Shown here: piece after piece, positions 6,615-13,633 of the stretch
Position numbering within the stretch: position 1 is the stretch's first letter
How the letters are laid out: each line of letters begins with the position of its first letter
Assembly: GCA_002455255.1 (NCBI GenBank)
Contig: DKKL01000023.1
Span: 12,893-27,900, forward strand
DNA from: Candidatus Tepidiaquacellales bacterium UBA6667
Lineage (GTDB): Bacteria; Bacteroidota; Ignavibacteria; Tepidaquicellales; Tepidaquicellaceae
DNA length: 15,008 nucleotides
Reading direction: 5' to 3'
Position numbers and translations under genes: made by a program
Notes under the pieces: model-generated
Database searches by the model: none
Told to the model about the DNA's origin: nothing
The model's input: only the letters and a program-made list of their open reading frames with translations

Positions 6615-8507
6615 CTGGATAAAATAAATCACATACAGTCTATTCTTAAACTCGCAGAAGAAAAGTTAAGTTCTGCACCTGATGAAGCGTTAAATTTATC
6701 CGATGATGCCCTTTCCGATTCGGAAAAAATTGGTTACTTCAAAGGCATTGCCGAAAGTATGCTCATCTCAGGTCAGTTTTATTTGAAAAACTCTGATGCG
6801 AATAAAGCAATACTATCTTTCAAATATGCTGAAAATATCCTTGATAAATTTGATGACGATCTGTTAAAATCAAAAATTTATCACTACTATGCTTTATCTT
6901 ATTACGAAATTTCCAATTTTAAACAGTCTCTCGAAAAAAATATAAAAGCTCTGAAACTGAGAACTAAAATTAATGATGAACTTGGGATGGCTCAGTCTTA
7001 TAATAATATAGGGCTTATTTATTCTAATCTCGGTAATCTTGATGTTTCAGTTGACTATTATTCTAAAAGTTTGGCTTTAAAAGAAAAATTAAATGATGAA
7101 AATGGAATCCTTAATAGTCTTGGTAATATTGCAGCAATTTATTATTACTTAAAGAATTATGATTTATCCATAATGTATGGAAATAAAATTATTGATATTG
7201 CTCGTAAAACCGATAATAAAAAATTACTTTCAAAAACTTTAAGCAATCTTTCAGCCTCATTCGGAGCTAAAGGAAATTATGAAAAAACTAAAGAGCTTAT
7301 TGAAGAAGCGATGAAGATTGATATTGAAATCGGTGATATGTTTATGTTTCTAATCGCAAAGTCAAATTATGCTGATTTATATTATAATTTAGGTGATTAC
7401 GAAAGGGCTGAAAAAGAAGCATTGGAGTGTTATAATGGTTCTAAAGATATTAACGCTTTGAAAACTCTCGCTTACTCTACAACTATTTTAGCAAGAATAA
7501 AATTTAAACAAAAAGATTTCAATGAAAGTATTAAATATCATTTACAGTCAATTGATTTTGAAAAGGAACTCGGTTTTGAAAACGAAATGGTTAATTCATT
7601 AGCATTGCTTTCAGATGTTTATTTTGAAATAGGAGATAAGGAAAATTCTCTGAAATATCTAAGATTATACAGGGATTTAAATGAGAAAATTAAACAGGAT
7701 GATAGGCAACAAAAAGCAGACTCTATATTAATTCAGTTTGAAGTTGAAAAAAACACAAAAGAATTTGATGTTCTAAATCAAAAAAATATTAAACTTACTG
7801 AACTTACCGAAAAATTAAATGAAGTTGTTAAGGAGACTAATGATTTCGTTTCATTTTTATCTCACGATTTGAGAGAACCTCTTGCAAATATTTATTCCAT
7901 TTCTGATTATACAATTAATGATTTTAAAAATCTTTCTAATGAAGAATTAATGAGTTACTTGAGTGATATCAGAATAACTTCTACTAAAGCTATAAGTATT
8001 TTAGAATCACTTTTACGAGTAAAGTCTATTGAGTCTGAGTCTTCTGCCGCTGAAAAGGAATTAGTGAATGTTATAGAAATGATTGATGAAATTATTTCTA
8101 AGTTTCGTCACAGATTAGTTGATAAAAATATTCAGTTAAGTTTTAATTATTCTGAAAATATTTCTATATTTACCATTAAACAATATCTTGAACAGATTAT
8201 TATTAATTTAATTTCTAATGCAATTAAATACTCACAGATAAATTCAAAAGTTAGTGTGAATGTGGAAAAAACTGCAAACGAAATTTTTATTAAAGTGAAA
8301 GATTCCGGACCGGGAATAAAAAAAGAAGAAGAAGATAAATTGTTCAAAAAATTTGTCAGACTTTCAGCCTCCCCTACAATGGGTGAATCAACTACTGGTT
8401 TAGGTTTATATTTGGTTAAAATTCTTTCAGGCAAAATTAATGCTGAAATTTCTTTTGTGAATAATGATGACATTGGTGCAACCTTCATTTTGAAATTAAA
8501 TTTATAA
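6615..8507 (+). CDS. Soluble TPR-repeat sensor histidine kinase
   Basis: A cytoplasmic kinase with no signal peptide or membrane helix. The first ATG in frame is at 6759 (582 residues). The frame is open back to a TAG at 6585 and codes convincing TPR sequence upstream of 6759 (for example EEKLSSAPDEALNLSDDAL). No ATG, GTG or TTG lies there; the CTG at 6615 is the most natural start and gives 630 residues. In that numbering, about six or seven TPRs span 15-350, a coiled-coil linker spans about 350-410, and HisKA carries the phospho-acceptor H417 in FLSHDLREPL. The HATPase_c domain shows the N-box NLISNAIKYS (531-540), G1 DSGPGI (563-568) and G2 GLGLYL (595-600). All kinase boxes are intact. 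TPRs probably sense a protein or peptide partner. No response regulator is in the window. It diverges from the Asp-box gene, and its 3' end contains the B12-locus promoter. Confidence 0.9.
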   Translation: MDKINHIQSILKLAEEKLSSAPDEALNLSDDALSDSEKIGYFKGIAESMLISGQFYLKNSDANKAILSFKYAENILDKFDDDLLKSKIYHYYALSYYEISNFKQSLEKNIKALKLRTKINDELGMAQSYNNIGLIYSNLGNLDVSVDYYSKSLALKEKLNDENGILNSLGNIAAIYYYLKNYDLSIMYGNKIIDIARKTDNKKLLSKTLSNLSASFGAKGNYEKTKELIEEAMKIDIEIGDMFMFLIAKSNYADLYYNLGDYERAEKEALECYNGSKDINALKTLAYSTTILARIKFKQKDFNESIKYHLQSIDFEKELGFENEMVNSLALLSDVYFEIGDKENSLKYLRLYRDLNEKIKQDDRQQKADSILIQFEVEKNTKEFDVLNQKNIKLTELTEKLNEVVKETNDFVSFLSHDLREPLANIYSISDYTINDFKNLSNEELMSYLSDIRITSTKAISILESLLRVKSIESESSAAEKELVNVIEMIDEIISKFRHRLVDKNIQLSFNYSENISIFTIKQYLEQIIINLISNAIKYSQINSKVSVNVEKTANEIFIKVKDSGPGIKKEEEDKLFKKFVRLSASPTMGESTTGLGLYLVKILSGKINAEISFVNNDDIGATFILKLNL

Positions 8508-8519
8508 TCTTTATCTTTG
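8489..8519 (+). promoter_or_regulatory. Bacteroidota-type promoter for the cobalamin-riboswitch operon
   Basis: TTTG at 8489-8492, a 19-nt spacer, then TATCTTTG at 8512-8519 exactly match the Bacteroidota sigma-ABfr consensus (TTTG-N19-TAnnTTTG). Transcription would start near 8525, about 20 nt before the riboswitch aptamer. The -33 box and half of the spacer lie inside the last codons of the histidine kinase gene. No terminator separates the kinase from this promoter, so some read-through is possible. Confidence 0.75.
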
Positions 8520-8544
8520 TAGAACGCTCTTTTTAATAAATTCA

Positions 8545-8712
8545 ATTTAACGGTTTGATTTTTCGCAAGGAAAATCATTAAAAGGGAATCCGGTTAAAAT
8601 CCGGAACTGTCCACGCAACTGTAAAGAAGAAAATTAGACCAATTTGCCACTGTTTAAACTAAATGGGAAGGCGGTCTGAAAATCGCTTCTGAGTCAGGAG
8701 ACCTGCCCTAAA
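8545..8712 (+). ncRNA. Cobalamin (adenosylcobalamin-type) riboswitch aptamer
   Basis: The conserved core is present in order. GGT at 8552-8554 opens the 5' helix. AAAGGGAATCCGG (8581-8593) pairs through TTAAAA with CCGG, followed by AACTGTCCACGCAACTG (8605-8621). The B12 box GCCACTG lies at 8646-8652, GGGAAGGC at 8665-8672, and GAGTCAGGAGACCTGCC at 8691-8707 closes the aptamer. The variant CCACGC replaces the more usual CCCCGC. Aptamers of this family bind cobalamin and shut off downstream uptake or synthesis genes. Here the next gene is a BtuB-like receptor, which fits that role. The outer limits are approximate. Confidence 0.96.
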
Positions 8713-8843
8713 AATTGTTTTCATACAAATCTTCGTGGGAAAAGATTTTGATGACATAATTAGAAAACTCCTGTTTTCTTTTATATCTTCTGTCCTTCGT
8801 TATTTGTATGAGGTTATAAAATGAATCAGGAGTTTTTTATTTA
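8713..8843 (+). promoter_or_regulatory. Riboswitch expression platform with two SD-masking helices
   Basis: Two perfect 10-bp pairings are visible. Helix A pairs TCATACAAAT (8721-8730) with ATTTGTATGA (8802-8811) and can extend by two G-U pairs over GAGG (8810-8813), the SD of an ATG at 8821. Helix B pairs AAAACTCCTG (8764-8773) with CAGGAGTTTT (8827-8836), covering AGGAG (8828-8832), the SD of the receptor's TTG at 8844. The arms are interleaved (A5', B5', A3', B3'), so they form a pseudoknot or exclude each other. A third hairpin, AAATCTT (8727-8733) with AAGATTT (8742-8748), competes with helix A. Helix B is followed by a T-run and could also act as a terminator. This is inference from pairing only. 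Confidence 0.6.
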
Positions 8844-8847
8844 TTGA
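8821..8847 (+). other. Eight-codon mini-ORF overlapping the receptor start
   Basis: An ATG at 8821, preceded by GAGG with a 7-nt spacer, opens an 8-codon frame (MNQEFFIY) that ends in a TGA at 8845-8847. The TGA overlaps the TTG start of the TonB receptor as TTGA. It has the best SD and start-codon combination in the leader. It could be a translated leader peptide that delivers ribosomes to the TTG by stop-start coupling, or chance. Confidence 0.4.
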
Positions 8848-10784
8848 AATTTATTATCTCATACATATTATTTTTTTACTCATTCATCGGTATTTCCTTT
8901 TCGCAGGAAAGCAGTAGCGATTTGAATATTAAATATTCTGAAAAAGATACTGTCACTCTCAACCAACAAATTGAAGTTACCGGTTTTTATAATGGCATTA
9001 GTATATCTGATGCTCCATCCAATGTTTATATTCTTACCGAAAACGAAATCAATTCAAGAAATGGAAAAAATGTCGGAGAAATCTTAAATTCACTTCCCGG
9101 AATTTTTATTAAATCTTACGGAAATCAATCGCTTCAGTCTATTTCAATTAACGGGTTAGGTGCTGAACAATCCGTTATATTACTTAACGGTGTTAAATTA
9201 AATTCTGTTCAGAATGGTCAGTATGATTTATCATTAATAAACAAGGATAACATAAAAAGAATTGAACTGATGCAAAATGGATATTCCGCATTGTATGGGT
9301 CTGATGCTATTTCCGGTGTAGTTAATATTATCACTGATGAAAAATCAAAAAATTCCGGAGTCATAAATTTAGTTTCCGAATACGGCTCATATAACACACG
9401 AAAAATTTCTTTGTCAAATACTTATTCTCATAAAGATTTGAATTTTTCCTTTTATATTTCCGATTCAAGATCTGATAATAATTTTGAATATTATTTTGAT
9501 AATGGAATTGTGAAAAATTTGAAAACGAGAGAGTTTGCAAAATATAATTTAAGTGATTATTCATTTTCTGCAGGAATGGAAAATCAAAAGTTCGGAATTA
9601 AATTAACTTCTTCATATCTAAATTCTAATCGTGAAATTCCTTCCATCGAAACAGGAAACCAACCGATTAAAACAATTCAACTTGATAAAAACTGGAATAA
9701 TAATCTGAATTTTTCTCTTTATACCGGTAATGTAAAAATTAATTCTGAGTTAAATTATCAGAATAATCTGATGAACTATACTACTATCCCTGTGATAAAC
9801 AGTTATTATAAAAATATTACCGCTTCTAATATTAATAAAGTTACTATTCAATTTAATAAAATTATTTCAACTTCAGGTTTAGAAATAAAATTTTCAGAAT
9901 TGGAAAGCAATCAGCTGAAACCTAATATTGAAAGAATGACTTACAGTTTGTTTAACGCTTCTGAATTTAATTTTAACAGTTTAAAATTTTTCCCCTCATT
10001 TAGGTATGAATATATTTCCGATTTAAAAAAATCTGTATGGATTTATAAAATCGGCTTAAATTATAAACCGTTTCAAAAACAAAATTTTCACATCAGGGGC
10101 AATCTTGGTAATAACTTTTCAGCCCCAACTTTTAATGCTCTTTACTGGAAACAAGGCGGAAATCCCAATCTCAAACCGGAAACATCTGATAATTATGAAG
10201 TTGGCTTAAATTATGCAGACGAAAATATTATCAATTATAAAATTAATTTCTCATATCTCAAAATAAAATTTACTGATAGAATAATCTGGATTCCTCAAAG
10301 GAATTTTATATGGTCTCCCGTTAATATTGGTGAATCTGTTTCGAATATTTTCAATTTTGGTATCGAACTTTCCAAAAATATTTCAAATGATTTTAAAACA
10401 AATGCGGAAATTTACTTTACTTCAAACAAATCAATTAAGAAAAATAAAAGTAATGATGATGACCTGACTTACGATAAACAGTTGATATATATCCCTGAAC
10501 AGCAAGTGAAAGCAAGCTTGGGAATAAATTATAAATCCGTTTTTTTAAATATATTTTTTTCAAATCTCGGAAAAAGATTTTCTGATCAGGAAAATCTCGT
10601 TTCTTTATCTCCGGTTAATTTATTAGATGCTAATTTAATATTTTCATTCGGAGTGTTTTCTTTAATCACTGAACTTAAAATAGAACTCAACAATATCACA
10701 AATACTGATTATCAGATAATTTCCGGTTACCCGATGCCATTGAGAAACTATAATTTAAATTTAAATCTAAAATATAATTTATAA
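8844..10784 (+). CDS. btuB: BtuB-like TonB-dependent cobalamin receptor
   Basis: This 646-residue outer-membrane receptor starts at TTG 8844; the frame is closed by a TAA at 8817 and holds no other start codon. A signal peptide (residues 1-20) is followed by a short TonB-box region (DTVTLNQQIEVTG, 35-47) and the plug (about 52-165), with NSLPGIFIKSYGNQ, ILLNGVKLNSVQNGQYD and YGSDAISGVVNIIT (151-164). That last motif is close to BtuB. The rest is a 22-strand barrel with the typical NPNLKPETSDNYEVGLNY near residue 440. The length matches BtuB and is far shorter than SusC-type receptors; no N-terminal carboxypeptidase-like domain is present. The cobalamin riboswitch directly upstream makes corrinoid uptake the likely substrate. 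TonB and the BtuCDF transporter are not in the window. The next gene starts 4 nt later, so the two form an operon. Confidence 0.88.
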   Translation: MKFIISYILFFYSFIGISFSQESSSDLNIKYSEKDTVTLNQQIEVTGFYNGISISDAPSNVYILTENEINSRNGKNVGEILNSLPGIFIKSYGNQSLQSISINGLGAEQSVILLNGVKLNSVQNGQYDLSLINKDNIKRIELMQNGYSALYGSDAISGVVNIITDEKSKNSGVINLVSEYGSYNTRKISLSNTYSHKDLNFSFYISDSRSDNNFEYYFDNGIVKNLKTREFAKYNLSDYSFSAGMENQKFGIKLTSSYLNSNREIPSIETGNQPIKTIQLDKNWNNNLNFSLYTGNVKINSELNYQNNLMNYTTIPVINSYYKNITASNINKVTIQFNKIISTSGLEIKFSELESNQLKPNIERMTYSLFNASEFNFNSLKFFPSFRYEYISDLKKSVWIYKIGLNYKPFQKQNFHIRGNLGNNFSAPTFNALYWKQGGNPNLKPETSDNYEVGLNYADENIINYKINFSYLKIKFTDRIIWIPQRNFIWSPVNIGESVSNIFNFGIELSKNISNDFKTNAEIYFTSNKSIKKNKSNDDDLTYDKQLIYIPEQQVKASLGINYKSVFLNIFFSNLGKRFSDQENLVSLSPVNLLDANLIFSFGVFSLITELKIELNNITNTDYQIISGYPMPLRNYNLNLNLKYNL

Positions 10785-10788
10785 TAAA

Positions 10789-12090
10789 ATGATCAAAAAA
10801 TTTCTTCTTGTTTTTATTTCATTATTCCTTTCCGGAACTTCATCAGCTCAGATTTCTAAAGCATACGTTTTATGCGAAGGTGGTTTCAGTTCCAACAGTT
10901 CACGACTTGGAATGTATAATATTTTACAGAATAATTATAACGGTAATATTTTCACTCCGGGTAATTTAGGTTTGTATCCTGACGGATTAATCTATCATCA
11001 GAATTATTTATATTTGTTGGAGCAGGGTGGTTTCGGAGGTGAAGGTAAAATTCACAAACTTGATACCAATGGTACTGTTGTAATGTCGAGATCTTTTGGT
11101 GTAAATCCTTATTCTCTCGCAATTTCAAACGGAAAAATATATACTACAAACGGTTCCTCTCGTAAAGTAATTGTTTTAGATTTAAACTCTTTTAATACTG
11201 TTAAGGAAATTACTGTCGGAGTCTATCCTCAGGAGATTGTTTCAGTTGGTAACAGGGTCATTGTTGCTAACAATTCTTTATTTGGAGGTGATCAGGATTC
11301 GTCTATTTCGGTTATTGACTGTCAAAATGATTCAGCAATTTCAAGAGTATTTTTCAGAACTGAGGTTAGCAGTTTAGCAATTTCAAATGATGGCAAAGTT
11401 TTTATTGGATGCTCAGGTGATAAAGGGAGAATATATAAATTTGATCCTGTTTCTTTGCAGAGATTAGATTCTTTTCAGTTAAGTTCAGGTTTTGAGGATG
11501 ACTTAACTGCTGATAGAAATTCAAACGATGTTTATTATATAAATTACTTTAACGGAATATCAAAATTAAATCTGATATCAAAACAAGTAACTGATATAAT
11601 TAATAATCCTGATCCTGCAAATGTATATTTCTACGGATATAATTATGATTATTCTATGAACAAACATTACGTTGCTGATGCAAAATCATTTGTAGTAAAC
11701 GGAGCATTAAGAATTTATAATTCTGCAGGAGTGCAGGAGAATTCATTCGCGACTGGTATAGCTCCGAGAAGAATTGTTTTCAATGTTCCCTCTGGTGTTG
11801 GAATCCAATCCATTTCAGAATTTGCCGAAGGTTATGAACTTAATCAAAATTATCCAAACCCCTTTAACCCTGTTACTAAAATAAATTTTTCATTACCTAA
11901 AAGTGAATTTGTCAGATTGTCTGTATATAATCTAAATGGAAGAGAAGTGGCAGAACTGGTTAATAGAAACCTAAAAAGCGGAAGTTATGAATTTGAATTT
12001 GACGCAAAAAATTTGAGTTCAGGAGTTTATGTTTATAAAATTGTTACCGCAGGTTTTTCAGCAACAAAAAAAATGATTCTTCTTAAATAA
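10789..12090 (+). CDS. BtuG-like surface beta-propeller with T9SS sorting domain (candidate B12-capture protein)
   Basis: This 433-residue exported protein lies 4 nt behind the BtuB-like receptor under the same riboswitch. A Sec signal (1-20, ending TSSAQ) lacks a lipobox cysteine. Residues about 24-340 are a YVTN/DUF5074-type propeller, with repeats such as KAYVLCEGGFSSNSSRLGMY at the start, VGVYPQEIVSVGNRVIVANN (143-162), SSISVIDCQND and TGIAPRRIVFN. Residues 349-433 are a T9SS type-A sorting domain (YELNQNYPNPFNPVTKI to KKMILLK). Bacteroides BtuG proteins are seven-bladed YVTN-like propeller lipoproteins that bind B12 tightly and sit on BtuB (established). By position, fold and regulation this is a likely counterpart, anchored through T9SS instead of a lipid (inference). 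Its stop lies 5 nt from the convergent tsaD stop, in an A/T palindrome-rich junction. Confidence 0.85.
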   Translation: MIKKFLLVFISLFLSGTSSAQISKAYVLCEGGFSSNSSRLGMYNILQNNYNGNIFTPGNLGLYPDGLIYHQNYLYLLEQGGFGGEGKIHKLDTNGTVVMSRSFGVNPYSLAISNGKIYTTNGSSRKVIVLDLNSFNTVKEITVGVYPQEIVSVGNRVIVANNSLFGGDQDSSISVIDCQNDSAISRVFFRTEVSSLAISNDGKVFIGCSGDKGRIYKFDPVSLQRLDSFQLSSGFEDDLTADRNSNDVYYINYFNGISKLNLISKQVTDIINNPDPANVYFYGYNYDYSMNKHYVADAKSFVVNGALRIYNSAGVQENSFATGIAPRRIVFNVPSGVGIQSISEFAEGYELNQNYPNPFNPVTKINFSLPKSEFVRLSVYNLNGREVAELVNRNLKSGSYEFEFDAKNLSSGVYVYKIVTAGFSATKKMILLK

Positions 12091-12095
12091 TTATT

Positions 12096-13112
12096 TTAAA
12101 AATTTTTAATTTCAATTCTTGCTAATGGTTTCTCTTTAAAACTTTCAGTTGAAAAATAATTTTTATTTTCAGAGTTCATAAATTTCAGATATCCAGTGAA
12201 TCCTATCATAGCAGCATTGTCAATCGTATATTGCAATGAAGGAAATAAAATATTATAACCGCTTTTGGATAGGGAATTAAATTTTTCTCTGAGTCTGCTG
12301 TTTGCAGATACACCTCCGGAGATTCCAATAGTTTTTATATCAAATTTTTCTGCGGCTTTTATGGTTTTTCTGAAAAGCATTTCTGATATCGTTTCCTGAT
12401 AACTTGCAGCAACATCTTTTATAACAGATTCCTGTTCTGAATTTTTATTTTGTTTATTCCAATAATTTAGCAATGAAGTTTTTACTCCGGAAAATGAAAA
12501 GTCAAACTCACTTTCTGTTTTTGATATTGGAAAAGAGTGAAAATTTTTATTTCCCCTTTTTGCTAATTTATCAATTATCGGTCCGCCGGGATATCCAAGC
12601 CCTAAAATTTTAGCACCTTTGTCAAATGCCTCACCCGCTGCGTCATCGAGAGTAGTACCGAGAATTTTGTGTTTAAAAAAATCATCCACTTGTATAAGCA
12701 GTGTATGCCCGCCGGAAACAATTAGTCCAAGAAATGGAAACCGAAAATCATTTTCTATAAATACGGAATATAAATGTGCCTGTATATGATTGACAGGAAC
12801 GAAAGGGATATTTTTTGCTAATGCGAAAGATTTGGCAAAACTATATCCCACAAGCAAAGCTCCAATAAGCCCGGGAGTAGAGGTTGCACAAACAAGCTCA
12901 ATCTCATCTTTGGATATTCCTGAAGTTTTAATTGCTTCTTCGCACACAATAGAAATATTTTTAATATGTTCTCTCGATGCAATTTCGGGAACAACTCCAC
13001 CCCATTCGGAGTGGAATAATTGAGAAGATATTATATTTGATAAGATTTTTTTATCTTGTAATACTGAAACCGATGTTTCATCACAAGATGTCTCAATTGC
13101 TAATATTTTCAT
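12096..13112 (-). CDS. tsaD: tRNA N6-adenosine threonylcarbamoyltransferase TsaD
   Basis: This 338-residue protein matches the full length of TsaD (Gcp/YgjD/Kae1 family, ASKHA fold). The signature MKILAIETSCDETSVSV opens it. Iron/zinc ligands H109 and H113 lie in VNHIQAHLYS, and SGGHTLLIQV, GTTLDDAAGEAFDKGAK, GYPGGP and YTIDNAAMIGFTGY are all intact. TsaD works with TsaB and TsaE to transfer the threonylcarbamoyl group to A37 of tRNAs that read ANN codons, an essential or near-essential modification in the cytoplasm. TsaB and TsaE are not in the window. Translation starts at the ATG complementary to 13110-13112. The upstream region runs straight into the repeat array, so its promoter must sit between about 13113 and 13150 or inside the first repeats. 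Confidence 0.98.
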   Translation of the reverse strand: MKILAIETSCDETSVSVLQDKKILSNIISSQLFHSEWGGVVPEIASREHIKNISIVCEEAIKTSGISKDEIELVCATSTPGLIGALLVGYSFAKSFALAKNIPFVPVNHIQAHLYSVFIENDFRFPFLGLIVSGGHTLLIQVDDFFKHKILGTTLDDAAGEAFDKGAKILGLGYPGGPIIDKLAKRGNKNFHSFPISKTESEFDFSFSGVKTSLLNYWNKQNKNSEQESVIKDVAASYQETISEMLFRKTIKAAEKFDIKTIGISGGVSANSRLREKFNSLSKSGYNILFPSLQYTIDNAAMIGFTGYLKFMNSENKNYFSTESFKEKPLARIEIKNF

Positions 13113-13150
13113 TTATCTGTTTATTCAATTAAATTGTTCTTTCACATTCT

Positions 13151-13582
13151 CTGTCATTCTGAATAACCTTCTCTGTCATTCTGAAAACCCTCTGTCATTC
13201 TGATCCCGACATGTCGGGAGAAGAATCCCATTATAGGCAAATCGTGCGAAGAATCCCAGAAAACCCTCTGTCATTCTGAGGAGCGAAGCGACGAAGAATC
13301 CCTTAGTTCATTCTGTCATTCTGAATTACCTATTCTGTCATTCTGATCCCGACATGTCGGGAGAAGAATCCCAGTTCACCCCTCTGTCATTCTGAGGAGC
13401 GAAGCGACAAAGAATCCCTTAATTCATTCTGTCATTCTGAATTACCAATTCTGTCATTCTGATCCCGACATGTCGGGAGAAGAATCCCAGTTCACCCCTC
13501 TGTCATTCTGAGGAGCGAAGCGACGAAGAATCCCAGAAAAACAAAACTTGTCATTATAAACAGCGAAGCGTAAAAGAATCTC
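13151..13582 (+). repeat. Array of dispersed repeats (full, half and degenerate units)
   Basis: All units lie in the same direction. Type 1 reads CTGTCATTCTGA, then GGAGCGAAGCGAC, then GAAGAATCCC; it is at 13268-13302, 13384-13418 and 13500-13534, with a degenerate copy at 13548-13582. Type 2 has the same ends around the palindrome TCCCGACATGTCGGGA; it is at 13192-13229, 13335-13372 and 13451-13488. Left-half units (CTGTCATTCTGA only) are at 13151-13162, 13173-13184, 13313-13324 and 13429-13440. A right-half remnant is at 13246-13257. Both unit types can fold with ATTCT pairing AGAAT. The repeat encodes no protein. Spurious ORFs through it read GFFVASLLRMT on the minus strand. Confidence 0.95.
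13268..13534 (+). repeat. 116-bp higher-order tandem repeat (2.3 copies)
   Basis: A composite unit of type 1, half unit, type 2 and short linkers repeats with a period of exactly 116 bp: 13268-13383, 13384-13499, then the type 1 part at 13500-13534. The first two copies differ at only three positions (13293/13409, 13306/13422 and 13331/13447), about 97% identity, linkers included. This points to recent duplication of the block. Confidence 0.93.
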
Positions 13583-13633
13583 GTAACAAAAAAACATAAG
13601 TCACAAAACACTAAAACAAAAACAAACCAATAC

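Larger units (their letters stand above)
13113..13633. other. Divergent intergenic region between tsaD and the 421-residue gene
   Basis: No gene is visible in these 521 bases. From 13151 to 13582 the region is filled by the repeat array described separately. 13113-13150 is an AT-rich stretch that probably holds the tsaD promoter, though no TAnnTTTG box is visible on the minus strand. 13584-13633 is an A/C-rich leader with a single G that leads into the TTG start of the next gene. Confidence 0.8.

Noticed and set aside
8147..8578. Minus-strand 143-residue ORF
   Set aside because: It is antisense to the kinase HATPase domain and runs into the riboswitch leader; no motif or start signal supports it.
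8844..10784. SusC-type polysaccharide receptor
   Set aside because: Length (646) is too short, there is no N-terminal carboxypeptidase-like domain, no SusD partner, and a cobalamin riboswitch lies upstream.
13151..13582. CRISPR array
   Set aside because: Units come in two forms with different lengths, linkers are themselves repeated, spacing is irregular, and no cas genes are in the window.
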